Of a stretch of DNA of 40,151 nt, positions 7,508 through 17,566 are shown one piece after another. The position numbers and the translations under genes are program-made. The notes beneath the pieces are model-generated. The model was not told the origin of the DNA and did not search any database. It worked only from the letters and a program-made list of their open reading frames with translations. The stretch is taken from the NCBI GenBank assembly GCA_027487385.1, contig JAIYDS010000225.1, forward strand, positions 1-40,151, given 5' to 3'. This DNA comes from Acetobacteraceae bacterium (GTDB lineage: Bacteria > Pseudomonadota > Alphaproteobacteria > Acetobacterales > Acetobacteraceae). Each line of letters begins with the position of its first letter. Positions within the stretch are counted from its first letter, which is position 1.

Positions 7508-8364
7508 TCACCCGGCGCCTGCTTTCGGCCGGCCTGCTGGCCGCCCCCGCCCTGGCCCGCGCGGCCCCGGCCCGCATCGCCGTGGCGGGTGGCGGTGTCG
7601 CGGAAATCCTCTGCGCGCTGGGGCTGGAGGCGAGCCTTTGCGGGGCGGATTCCACCGCCCAGCACCCGGCGCGGCTGCGCGCCCTGCCGCAGCTCGGCTA
7701 CCAGCGCGCGCTCTCGGCCGAGGGCGTGCTCTCGCTGCGGCCCGATCTCCTGGTGCATGCGCATGATGCGGGGCCACCCAATGTCCTCGCGCAGCTGCGG
7801 CGGGCGGGGCTGCCGCTGCTGGCCGTGCCGCGCATCGGCGATGCGGCGGGGCTGATCGCGGCGGTCGTGCAGCTCGGCGGGGCGCTGGGGGTGGATGCGG
7901 CCCCGCTCACGGTGGCGCTGCAGGAGGATTTCGCGGCGCTGGCCGCCATGCTGCCGCGCGGCGCGCCGCCCCGCGCGTTGTTCCTCCTCTCGGCCGGCAA
8001 TGGCGCGCCACAGGCCTCGGGGCGGGGCACGGCGGCGGCGGCGATGTTCGAGCTGGCCGGCATCCGCAATGTGGTGCAGGGTTATGAGGGGTATCGCCCG
8101 CTCTCGCCCGAGGGCGCGCTCACCCTCGGCGCCGATTGGCTGGTGGCGCCGCAACACAGCGTGGAGGCGCGCGGCGGCCCGGCCGCCTTCCTGGCGCAGC
8201 CGCAATTGGCCCTGCTGCCCGCCTCCCGCGCCGGAAGGCTCTACACGCAGGACAGCCTATATCTGCTGGGCTTCGGCCCGCGCAGCGCCCATGCGGCACG
8301 GGACTTGGCGACGGCGTTGCATGGCGTGGCCCTGCCCCCTTTGCCGGAGCGTCCCTGGCTGTGA
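7504..8364 (+). CDS. hmuT: Periplasmic haem-binding protein HmuT
   Basis: A 286-residue cluster A-III solute-binding protein. The start is read as TTG 7504, overlapping the hmuS stop as TTGA, with GGAG 8 bases upstream. This gives a compact signal peptide MITRRLLSAGLLAAPALARA. Two alpha/beta lobes follow. Tyr66 in LGYQRALSAEGVLSLRPDLL matches the conserved haem-ligating tyrosine of ShuT/PhuT-type proteins. RGTAAAAMFELAGIRNVV and the C-terminal LGFGPRSAHAARDLA are also family-typical. It should pass haem to HmuUV. No ATG suits the signal peptide; upstream TTG/ATG codons would add an uncharacteristic Gly/Arg-rich extension. Confidence 0.93.
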   Translation: MITRRLLSAGLLAAPALARAAPARIAVAGGGVAEILCALGLEASLCGADSTAQHPARLRALPQLGYQRALSAEGVLSLRPDLLVHAHDAGPPNVLAQLRRAGLPLLAVPRIGDAAGLIAAVVQLGGALGVDAAPLTVALQEDFAALAAMLPRGAPPRALFLLSAGNGAPQASGRGTAAAAMFELAGIRNVVQGYEGYRPLSPEGALTLGADWLVAPQHSVEARGGPAAFLAQPQLALLPASRAGRLYTQDSLYLLGFGPRSAHAARDLATALHGVALPPLPERPWL

Positions 8365-9362
8365 TCGCCTGGCGCTTGCCGGCCCTGGCCGGGCTGACCG
8401 GGCTGGTCCTGGCGCTGCTGCTGGGCGTGGGCGCCGTGCCGATCCCGCCCTGGCGGGTGGTGGGGGCGGTGCTGGGCCCGGGCATAGGGGCGGATGCGGC
8501 CATCCTTTGGGGGCTGCGGCTGCCGCGCACGCTGCTGGCGGCGCTGGCGGGCGCGGCGCTGGGGCTTTCGGGCGCGGTGATGCAGGGGTTGTTCCGCAAC
8601 CCGCTGGCCGATCCGGGCCTGCTCGGCGTCTCGGCCGGGGGCGCCTTTGGCGCGGTGGCGATGATCGTGCTGCTGCTGCCGCTGGTGCCGCCACCGCTGC
8701 GCCCGCATGCCGTGGCGCTGGCCGCCTTCGCGGGCGCGCTGCTGGTCACCGCCCTGGTGCTGCTGCTGGCGCTGCGCGAGCGCCAGGTGGGTGTGGCCGG
8801 GCTGCTGCTGGCCGGCATCGTGCTCAACGCCTTCGCCGGGGCCGGCACCTCGGCCATGATCTACGCGGCCGATGACATGCAGCTGCGGGACGTCACCTTC
8901 TGGACCATGGGCTCGGCCGCCGGGGCCACCTGGCCGGTGCTGGGCGCGACCCTGCTGGCCGCCCTGCCCCTGCTGCTGGCGGCACCCTTCCTGGCCCGCG
9001 GCCTGGATGCGCTGATCCTGGGCGAGCGCGAGGCCGAGAGCCTCGGCATTCGCGTCGAGGCGTTGAAATGGGGGGCGGTGGGGCTGGTCGCGCTCGCGGT
9101 CGGGGGCGCGGTGGCGGCGACGGGGCTGATCGGCTTCATCGGGATGGTGGCGCCGCATCTGGTGCGGCTCGCGGGGGGGGCCGGGCATCGCTGGGTGCTG
9201 CCGGCCTCGGCCCTGCTGGGCGCGCTGCTGCTGGCCGCCGCCGATGGGCTGGCCCGCGTGGCGGTGGCCCCGGCCGAGCTGCCCATCGGCCTCGTCACCG
9301 CCTTGTTGGGCGCGCCGATCTTCCTGGCGCTGCTGCTGCGCGCGGAGGGCCCCGCGCGATGA
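8361..9362 (+). CDS. hmuU: Haem ABC transporter permease HmuU (FecCD family)
   Basis: A 333-residue polytopic membrane protein with about ten hydrophobic helices. Signature FecCD segments are GLRLPRTLLAALAGAALGLS, MQGLFRNPLADPGLLGVSAG, the cytoplasmic coupling region EREAESLGIRVE, and GLIGFIGMVAPHLVRL. It forms the inner-membrane channel for haem with HmuV. GTG 8361 overlaps the hmuT TGA (GTGA); starting earlier would invade hmuT. A run of eight G lies at 9173-9180 inside the coding frame. Confidence 0.95.
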   Translation: MIAWRLPALAGLTGLVLALLLGVGAVPIPPWRVVGAVLGPGIGADAAILWGLRLPRTLLAALAGAALGLSGAVMQGLFRNPLADPGLLGVSAGGAFGAVAMIVLLLPLVPPPLRPHAVALAAFAGALLVTALVLLLALRERQVGVAGLLLAGIVLNAFAGAGTSAMIYAADDMQLRDVTFWTMGSAAGATWPVLGATLLAALPLLLAAPFLARGLDALILGEREAESLGIRVEALKWGAVGLVALAVGGAVAATGLIGFIGMVAPHLVRLAGGAGHRWVLPASALLGALLLAAADGLARVAVAPAELPIGLVTALLGAPIFLALLLRAEGPAR

Positions 9363-10120
9363 CGCTGACCGCCGAAGGCCTGCGCGTCACCCGCGCCGGG
9401 CGCCTGCTGCTGGAGCTGCCGCGCCTGTCTGTCGCGCCGGGCGAGGTGCTGGCCGTGCTGGGGGCGAATGGCGCCGGCAAGTCCACCCTGCTCCGCTGCC
9501 TCTCGGGCGAGTTGCGGCCGGATGCGGGGGAGGTCCGGCTGCTCGGCCGCCCCCTCGGGCAATGGCCGGCGCGCGAGATGGCGCGCCACCGCGCCGTCAT
9601 GCCCCAGGCCAGCGCGCTCGCCTTTCCGCTCCGCGCGGCGGAGGTGGTGGCGCTGGGCCGCATCCCCTGGGGTGGCGGCACAGCGGGGCTGGAGGCCGCA
9701 CTCGCCACCGCCGGCGCCGCGCATCTGGCCCGGCGCTGGTATGGCACGCTCTCAGGCGGCGAGGCGCAGCGGGTGCAGCTCGCTCGCGTGCTGGCCCAGC
9801 TGCACGGCACGCCGCCCGGGCAGAGCGCCCTGGTGCTGGATGAGCCGACCGCGAGCCTCGACCTGATGCAGCAGCACCGCATCCTGGAAGCCGCCGCAGC
9901 CCGGGCCGCCGCCGGTGCCGCGGTGGTGATGGTGCTGCATGACCTGCACCTCGCCGCGCGCCACGCGACCCATGTGCTGCTGCTGCGCGCGGGCCGGCCG
10001 CTGGCCTGCGGCCCGGTGCGGGAGATGCTGGATGCGGGCCTGCTGAGTGCCACCTATGGGGTGCCGTTGCGGCGCGTGCCGGACGCCGTGGGCGCGGCGG
10101 TGCTCTTCGTCTCGGGGTGA
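9359..10120 (+). CDS. hmuV: Haem ABC transporter ATP-binding protein HmuV
   Basis: A 253-residue ABC ATPase with all catalytic motifs: Walker A GANGAGKST (35-43, Lys41), signature LSGGEAQR (131-138), Walker B VLDEP with Asp161-Glu162, and the switch His194 in VLHDLHLAARHAT. The C-terminal half (VREMLDAGLLSATYGVPLRR) is typical of haem/siderophore importers. It powers HmuU. ATG 9359 overlaps hmuU's stop as ATGA. It is the last gene of the haem operon and is followed by a perfect GC hairpin. Confidence 0.96.
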   Translation: MTLTAEGLRVTRAGRLLLELPRLSVAPGEVLAVLGANGAGKSTLLRCLSGELRPDAGEVRLLGRPLGQWPAREMARHRAVMPQASALAFPLRAAEVVALGRIPWGGGTAGLEAALATAGAAHLARRWYGTLSGGEAQRVQLARVLAQLHGTPPGQSALVLDEPTASLDLMQQHRILEAAAARAAAGAAVVMVLHDLHLAARHATHVLLLRAGRPLACGPVREMLDAGLLSATYGVPLRRVPDAVGAAVLFVSG

Positions 10121-10124
10121 ATCG

Positions 10125-10150
10125 CGGCCCGGGTGGTTCCACCCGGGCCG
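10125..10150 (+). terminator. Perfect GC hairpin after hmuV
   Basis: A 12-base perfect inverted repeat, CGGCCCGGGTGG at 10125-10136 and its complement at 10139-10150, separated by TT. It lies five bases after the hmuV stop, so it probably ends or protects the haem-operon transcript. There is no U-run after it, only TT, so termination may be partial or Rho-assisted. The next gene's leader starts about 20 bases later. Confidence 0.6.
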
Positions 10151-10190
10151 TTCCGCCCCTAGTTTGAGGGGAACCCCAGGAGAGAGACGG

Positions 10191-12503
<2,313 letters not shown>

Positions 12504-12505
12504 GA

Positions 12506-12626
12506 ACGAGGGGCTCTGCCCCTCGTGCTCCCCGGCAGGAAACTCAGTTTCCTGCACCTTCGACGAATAGGGGTGCAGGGGACGTGTCCCCTGCTGGGGG
12601 AGCGCGAGGGGGCAAAGCCCCCTCGC
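12506..12626. repeat. Cluster of four perfect hairpins in the coxL-stomatin intergenic region
   Basis: Four consecutive perfect inverted repeats fill this 135-base gap: H1 12506-12526 (9-base stem, loop TCT), H2 12535-12555 (9-base stem, loop TCA), H3 12575-12594 (9-base stem, loop GT), H4 12604-12626 (10-base stem, loop AAA). A further 7-base pair, GCTCCCC at 12527-12533 with GGGGAGC at 12597-12603, encloses H2 and H3. The whole can fold as H1, a branched arm, then H4. H4 abuts the Shine-Dalgarno of the stomatin gene. It could be an intergenic repeat element, a terminator array or a translation-controlling leader. Confidence 0.8.
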
Positions 12627-12638
12627 AGGAGATCACCC

Positions 12639-13553
12639 ATGGAATTGCTCATCCTCGCCGGCGCCATCCTGCTCGTCGCCATCGTCGCGATCGTCATGGG
12701 CGTGCGCACCGTCCCCCAGGGCCAGGTCTGGACGGTGGAGCGCTTCGGCCGCTTCACCCGCACGCTCGATCCCGGCCTGCACCTCATCATCCCGCTGGTG
12801 GACCGCATCGGACACCGCATGGTGATCCAGGAAACCGTGCTCGACATCCCCGAACAGGCCGTCATCACCAAGGACAATGCCGCGGTGCTGGTGGATGGCA
12901 TCGTCTATTACCGGGTGATGGATGTAGTGAAGGCGGCCTATCAGGTGGCGGGCCTGGCCAATGCGCTCGAAGCGCTCGCCATGACCAATCTGCGCAGCGT
13001 CATCGGCTCCATGACCTTCGACGAGACGCTGAGCAAGCGCGAGGAAATCTCCCGCCAGCTCATGACGGTGCTGGACGCGGCGACCGACCCCTGGGGCGTG
13101 AAGGTCACCCGCGTGGAACTGCGCAAGGTGGAACCGCCGGCAAACCTGGTGGAGGCGATGAACCTCCAGATGACGGCCGAGCGCCGCCGCCGCGCCGTGG
13201 TGGCCGAGGCCGAGGGCAAGCGCGAGGCGGTGGTGCTGGAAGCCCAGGGCCGCAAGGAGGCGGCCGATCTCGACGCCCAGGCGCGTGAACGCCTGGCGGA
13301 GGCCGAGGCCAAGGCCGTGACCTCCGTCGCCCTCGCCTCGGAAGGCGCCGGCAATGCGGCGCTGAGCTATTTCGTGGCCGAGAAATACATCAAGGCGCTG
13401 GAGGCGCTGGCCGCCAACCCCGCCACCAAGACGCTGATCATGCCGATGGAAACCGCCTCCATGGCCGGGCAGATCGCGCAGGTGATGGCCGTGCTGGCGG
13501 CCAACAACCCGCCACCGGCCGAACCGGCGCCGCCCCGGCGCTACCCGGCATGA
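12639..13553 (+). CDS. SPFH/Band 7 stomatin-like membrane protease-associated protein (QmcA type)
   Basis: A 304-residue SPFH protein. An N-terminal membrane helix (about 3-21) is followed by the band-7 domain (VPQGQVWTVERFGRFTRTLDPGLHLIIPLVDRI, then VDGIVYYRVMDVVKAAYQV). Next comes a charged coiled coil rich in Glu/Ala/Lys/Arg (about 185-250) and a Pro-rich tail. Such proteins oligomerise into large membrane assemblies and are linked to membrane-domain organisation and protease control. Pairing with an NfeD gene is the classical arrangement. AGGAG lies 7 bases before ATG, immediately after hairpin H4. Confidence 0.94.
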   Translation: MELLILAGAILLVAIVAIVMGVRTVPQGQVWTVERFGRFTRTLDPGLHLIIPLVDRIGHRMVIQETVLDIPEQAVITKDNAAVLVDGIVYYRVMDVVKAAYQVAGLANALEALAMTNLRSVIGSMTFDETLSKREEISRQLMTVLDAATDPWGVKVTRVELRKVEPPANLVEAMNLQMTAERRRRAVVAEAEGKREAVVLEAQGRKEAADLDAQARERLAEAEAKAVTSVALASEGAGNAALSYFVAEKYIKALEALAANPATKTLIMPMETASMAGQIAQVMAVLAANNPPPAEPAPPRRYPA

Positions 13554-13978
13554 ACTGGGAGATCCTCGCCATCCTGGCCCTGGTGCTGCTGGGGCTGGAG
13601 ATGCTGACGCCCTTCACCGTCTTCCTCTGGCTCTCCATCGGCGCGGCGGCGGCAGCGGGCGCCTCCTATTACGGCCTGGATTGGTCCGGACAAATGGGCG
13701 TCTTCCTGCTGGGCGCCTCAGGCAGCATCGCGACCTATTTCCTGCGCCGCCCGCCAAAGACCGCGCCGGATGTGTCCGCCCCGGCCGGGGTGCTGACCGG
13801 CCTTCAGGGGGTGGCCCTCACCGAGATCGCGCCGCAGGGCCGCGTGCAGGTGGCCGATGGAAGCTGGCACGCGCGCTCGGTCCAGGGCACGAGCATCGCG
13901 GAAGGCACGGCCATCGAGGTGATGGGCCATGAGGGCGCAACACTCCTGGTCCAGCCCCTGCCCAGCCCCGAGGCCTAG
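13550..13978 (+). CDS. NfeD-family membrane protein, short form
   Basis: A 142-residue protein with two or three membrane helices (about 4-20, 22-42 and 50-66), followed by a small OB-fold beta domain (GVLTGLQGVALTEIAPQGRVQVADG...GTAIEVMGHEGATLLVQP). Short NfeD proteins act with stomatins, probably by capping or regulating the SPFH assembly. The ATGA overlap with the stomatin gene means translational coupling. The serine-protease domain of long NfeD proteins is absent. Confidence 0.92.
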   Translation: MNWEILAILALVLLGLEMLTPFTVFLWLSIGAAAAAGASYYGLDWSGQMGVFLLGASGSIATYFLRRPPKTAPDVSAPAGVLTGLQGVALTEIAPQGRVQVADGSWHARSVQGTSIAEGTAIEVMGHEGATLLVQPLPSPEA

Positions 13979-13999
13979 CCCCAAAAATTTGTCCGGGCC

Positions 14000-14029
14000 T
14001 TGCGCCCCGGGCCCGGCCCTGTCTAGCCT
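14000..14029 (+). promoter_or_regulatory. Candidate leaderless promoter of the large ligase operon
   Basis: TTGCGC (14000-14005) and TAGCCT (14024-14029) are separated by 18 bases. The ATG of the ligase at 14037 begins 8 bases after the -10, where the transcript itself would begin. No Shine-Dalgarno exists; the bases before ATG are CTCCCCC. The likely reading is a leaderless mRNA. Confidence 0.45.
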
Positions 14030-14036
14030 CTCCCCC

Positions 14037-15584
14037 ATGGGAGAAACCGTCCGGGGCAAGCAGGGCAAACTGCGGCTCACACAGGGGATTGCGCGCGCCT
14101 GCCAGCAGACGCCGCACCGCACCGCCATCATCGCCGAGGGCGAAGCCCTGAGCTGGAGCGTCTTCGCCGATCGCGTGGCGCGGCTGGCCACGCGGCTCTG
14201 CCGCGAAGGGCTGCGCCCAGGCGACCGCGTCGCCATCCTGGCGGAAAGCTCGCCGCATTATCTGGAAGCCTATTACGCGACGCTCTGGGCGGGCGGCATC
14301 ATCGCGCCGGTCAACAGCCGCTTCGCCCTGGCCGAGATGGCGGAGATGCTGCGCGATTGCACGCCGCGGCTGCTGCTGCATGACGGCGCCTTCGCCGCCC
14401 AGGCGCACGGCCTGGCGACCTCCCTGCCCGCCCCGCCGCGCCTGCTGCCGATGGACCACCCGCTGGAGGATCTGCCCCCCATGCCGGATGCCGGGGCGGG
14501 CGGCGATGACATCGCCTGCCTCTTCTACACGGGCGGCACCACGGGCCGGGCCAAGGGCGTGGCGCTCAGCCATGCGAACCTGGCGCTGAACGCGCTGAAC
14601 ATCTCCAGCCATCTGGGCCTGAGCGAGGAGACGGTGCACCTGCATTGCGGCCCGCTCTTTCACCTCGGCGCCGGGGCGCGCGTCTTCGCCACCACCTTCT
14701 TCGGCGGCACGCATGTGGTGATGCCGCGCTTCGAGGCGCGCGCCGTGCTGGAGACCATCGCGCGCACGGGCGTGACGCATGTGGTGATCGTGCCGACCAT
14801 GGCGGTCTCGCTGCTCGGCGTGCCGGATTTCGCGGCGCATGACCTTTCGAGCCTCAAGATCATGAGCTACGGCGCGGCCCCCATGCCGGGCGCGCTGCGC
14901 GATGCGCTGATGGCGCGGCTGCCTGGCTGCGGCCTGCTGCAATCCTACGGCATGACCGAGACCTCGGCCGTCGTCACCATGCTGCCACCGCGCTGGCATG
15001 ACCCCGCCCGCGGCAAGAACCACACGGCCGGCCGCGCCCTGGCCGGCATAGACCTGCGCATCGCCGATGCCACGAACCAGCCGGTGCCGAATGGGACGGT
15101 CGGCGAGATCCAGGTGCGTGGGCCCACGGTGATGCAGGGCTATTGGAACCAGCCGGAGCTGACCGCGCGCACCAACGTGGAAGGCTGGATGAAGACCGGC
15201 GATGCCGGGATGCTGGATGAGGACGGCTTCCTGACCGTCGTGGACCGGCTGAAGGACATGATCATCTCGGGCGGCGAGAACGTCTATTCCGCCGAGGTCG
15301 AGAACGCGATCCATGACCATCCGGGCGTGGAGGAATGCGCCGTCTTCGGCATCCCCGACGCGGTCTGGGGCGAGGCGGTGCACGCCGTCGTGCTGCCGAA
15401 AGCCGGCCAGTCGCTGACGGAGGCCGAGGTGATCGCACATTGCCGCGCGCGGATCGCCGCCTACAAGAGCCCGAAATCGGTCACCATCGCCGATGCGCCG
15501 CTGCCGCGCAGCGGGGCCAACAAGATCCTGAAAAGCAAATTGCGCCTGGCGTTCCAGCCGGAAGCGCATCCAGGGAGGACATGA
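14037..15584 (+). CDS. Acyl-CoA synthetase / AMP-dependent ligase
   Basis: A 515-residue ANL-superfamily enzyme that activates a carboxylic acid to its CoA thioester via an acyl-adenylate. Motifs are the P-loop YTGGTTGRAKG (164-174), the A5 motif YGMTETS (from Tyr304), the hinge/A8 region DRLKDMIISGGENVYSAEVE, and the C-terminal catalytic Lys496 in SGANKILKSK. The length and GGENVYSAEVEN segment resemble medium- or long-chain fatty-acyl ligases, but the acid is not identifiable. It is the first gene of the eight-gene operon. An upstream in-frame start would run into nfeD. Its TGA overlaps the next gene (ATGA). Confidence 0.93.
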   Translation: MGETVRGKQGKLRLTQGIARACQQTPHRTAIIAEGEALSWSVFADRVARLATRLCREGLRPGDRVAILAESSPHYLEAYYATLWAGGIIAPVNSRFALAEMAEMLRDCTPRLLLHDGAFAAQAHGLATSLPAPPRLLPMDHPLEDLPPMPDAGAGGDDIACLFYTGGTTGRAKGVALSHANLALNALNISSHLGLSEETVHLHCGPLFHLGAGARVFATTFFGGTHVVMPRFEARAVLETIARTGVTHVVIVPTMAVSLLGVPDFAAHDLSSLKIMSYGAAPMPGALRDALMARLPGCGLLQSYGMTETSAVVTMLPPRWHDPARGKNHTAGRALAGIDLRIADATNQPVPNGTVGEIQVRGPTVMQGYWNQPELTARTNVEGWMKTGDAGMLDEDGFLTVVDRLKDMIISGGENVYSAEVENAIHDHPGVEECAVFGIPDAVWGEAVHAVVLPKAGQSLTEAEVIAHCRARIAAYKSPKSVTIADAPLPRSGANKILKSKLRLAFQPEAHPGRT

Positions 15585-16570
15585 TGCAGGCCACGCGACG
15601 CGGATGGATCGGGGGCGCGGCCGCGCTGGCCGCCCTGCCAGCAAAAGCCCAAGGGCAGGAGTGGCGACCCAGCCGGCCCTTGCGCATCATCGTCCCGGCG
15701 CCGCCGGGCGGCATCACCGACATCGCCGGGCGGATGCTGGCCAATCACCTGCAAGCCACCTGGGGCCAGCCCTGCGTGGTGGACAACCGCGCCGGCGGCG
15801 GCGGCGTCACCGGTACCGTCGAATTCCTGCGCGCGGCCCCCGATGGGCATACGCTGCTGGTGGGCAATATCGGCCCGCAGGCCACGGCCTACACGCTGTT
15901 CCGCAACCTGCCCTACCAGCCCGAGGCGCTGGCGCCCGTCTCCGGCCTGATTCGCGGGCCGAACATCCTGGTGGTGCACCCTTCGGTTCCCGCCAACAAT
16001 GTCGAGGAGTTCGTGGCTTGGCTGCGGGCCAATCCGCGCGCGGGCAATTATGGCTCCTCCGGCATCGGGCAATCGCCGCATCTCTCGGCCGTCTGGTTCC
16101 TTCAGCTCACCGGCACCCAGGCGACGCATGTGCCCTTCCGCGGGTCGGCCCCCGCCATGGCGGCGCTGCTGGCGGGCGATGTGCAGTTCATGTTCGAAAA
16201 CCTGATCGCCGCCAGCGAGCAGGTGCAGGCCGGCCGCCTGCGCGCCCTGGCCGTCACCCCCGCCACGCGCAGCCCCCTGCTGCCGCAGGTGCCCGCCCTG
16301 CGCGAGACCCTGCCGCAGCTCAGCGCCTATGATGTCAGCACCTGGGTCGGCCTTTTCGTGCATGGCGGTGCGCCGCAAGCGGCGAAGGTCGCCCACAATG
16401 CCGAGGCCACGCGCCTGCTGAACCAGCCCGAGGCACGCGCCACGCTGCAACGCCGCGGCTCCGACCCGCATGTGACCACCCTCGCCGAGTTCCAGGACTT
16501 CGTCGCGGCCGAGATCGTGAAGTGGCGCGATGTCGTGCGGCGCGAAGGCCTGGTCCTGGAGATGGATTGA
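15581..16570 (+). CDS. Bug/TctC-type tripartite tricarboxylate receptor, copy 1
   Basis: A 329-residue periplasmic solute receptor. The N-terminus has a twin-arginine-like start and a hydrophobic stretch ending in PAKAQG. The Bug fold follows, with RPLRIIVPAPPGGITDIAGR, VVDNRAGGGGVTGT, APDGHTLLVGN, THVPFRGSAPAMAALLAGDVQF and a C-terminal helix. Bug proteins bind small carboxylates and usually feed TctAB, but no TctA/TctB is encoded in the window. ATG 15581 overlaps the ligase stop; ATG 15584 has a better-spaced GGAGG (5 bases) and may be the true start. Position in a CoA-ligase operon suggests it captures the acid activated there. Confidence 0.92.
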   Translation: MMQATRRGWIGGAAALAALPAKAQGQEWRPSRPLRIIVPAPPGGITDIAGRMLANHLQATWGQPCVVDNRAGGGGVTGTVEFLRAAPDGHTLLVGNIGPQATAYTLFRNLPYQPEALAPVSGLIRGPNILVVHPSVPANNVEEFVAWLRANPRAGNYGSSGIGQSPHLSAVWFLQLTGTQATHVPFRGSAPAMAALLAGDVQFMFENLIAASEQVQAGRLRALAVTPATRSPLLPQVPALRETLPQLSAYDVSTWVGLFVHGGAPQAAKVAHNAEATRLLNQPEARATLQRRGSDPHVTTLAEFQDFVAAEIVKWRDVVRREGLVLEMD

Positions 16571-16592
16571 GCCAAACCGCAGGAGATCGCGC

Positions 16593-17552
16593 ATGCATAT
16601 CACCCGTCGTGGCTTGGGCCTGTCGCTGCTCGCCACACCGGCCCTGGCCCAGGCCTGGCCCGAACGCCCCATCACCCTGGTGATCCCCTTCGCACCCGGC
16701 GCCTTCACCGACAATGTCGGGCGCTTCGCCGCGGCGGCGCTGGGCCAGCGCCTGGGCCAGAATGTGGTGCCCGAGAACCGCCCGGGCGCGGGCGGTGCCA
16801 TCGCCGCGCGGCATGTCGCGCGCACGGCGCCCGATGGCTACACGCTGCTGCTGGGCACGCAGGGCATCAACGCCTCCAACGCCTCGCTCATGCGCAATCC
16901 GGGCTATGACCCGACGCGCGATTTCACGCCCATCCATGGCCTCGCCAAGCTGACGGCGACGCTGGTGACCAATCCTGCGCGCCCCTATCGCAGCCTGGCC
17001 GATGTGGTGGAGGATGCGCGCCGCCGCCCCGGCCAGGTGAGCTTCGGCTCGGCCGGCATCGGCACGGTGCAGCATCTTCTGGGCGAGATGTTCCAGCTGA
17101 GTGCGGGCATCCGCCTATCCCATGTGCCCTATCGCGGCGGCGCACCGGCCGTGGCCGACCTCATCGCCGGCAATATCGACCTGCTCTTCGACTATCCGAG
17201 CCCCGGGCTGGAGATGATCCGCGCCGGTCGCACGCGCGCGCTGGCCGTGGCCTCGGCACGCCGGATGGCTGCCCTGCCGGAGATCCCGACCTTTGCGGAG
17301 GCTGGCGTGCCGCGCGTGACGGCCGAGACCTGGTTCGCCGTCTTCGCCCCGCGCGGCCTGCCCGAGGATATCCGCCGCAGGCTCGACACCGAACTCGCCG
17401 CCATCGTCGCGGGGCCGGAATTCCGCGAATTCCTCGCCCGCACCCATGCCGATCCGGTGCCGCTCGGCGGGCTGGAATTCGAGCGCTTCGTCGCCGCCGA
17501 AACCGAGGCCTGGCGCAGCTTCGCCGAAGCCACGGGGTTTCGCATTGACTGA
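16593..17552 (+). CDS. Bug/TctC-type tripartite tricarboxylate receptor, copy 2
   Basis: A 319-residue Bug receptor following copy 1 after 22 bases, with AGGAG 8 bases before ATG. The signal peptide is MHITRRGLGLSLLATPALAQA. Family segments are RPITLVIPFAPGAFTDNVGR, PENRPGAGGAIAARHVA, APDGYTLLLGTQG, SHVPYRGGAPAVADLIAGN and IPTFAEAGVP. It differs clearly from copy 1 (for example PFAPGAFTDN against PAPPGGITDI), so this is a diverged pair rather than a recent duplication. Ligand unknown; probably a carboxylate related to the operon's substrate. Confidence 0.93.
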   Translation: MHITRRGLGLSLLATPALAQAWPERPITLVIPFAPGAFTDNVGRFAAAALGQRLGQNVVPENRPGAGGAIAARHVARTAPDGYTLLLGTQGINASNASLMRNPGYDPTRDFTPIHGLAKLTATLVTNPARPYRSLADVVEDARRRPGQVSFGSAGIGTVQHLLGEMFQLSAGIRLSHVPYRGGAPAVADLIAGNIDLLFDYPSPGLEMIRAGRTRALAVASARRMAALPEIPTFAEAGVPRVTAETWFAVFAPRGLPEDIRRRLDTELAAIVAGPEFREFLARTHADPVPLGGLEFERFVAAETEAWRSFAEATGFRID

Positions 17553-17566
17553 CAGGACCCGCCCCC

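Noticed and set aside
5935..8205. A 756-codon minus-strand open frame opposite tonB-like, hmuS and hmuT genes
   Set aside because: Its composition is low-complexity Arg/Gly/Ala and it covers three recognised genes; no start context or motif supports it.
12506..12626. CRISPR array suggested by regularly spaced repeats
   Set aside because: The units are unlike, palindromic and only four, with no constant repeat/spacer length and no cas genes.
15581..17552. Recent tandem duplication of a Bug receptor gene
   Set aside because: The two proteins differ throughout, including in the family-signature segments, so the pair is old or assembled from different sources.
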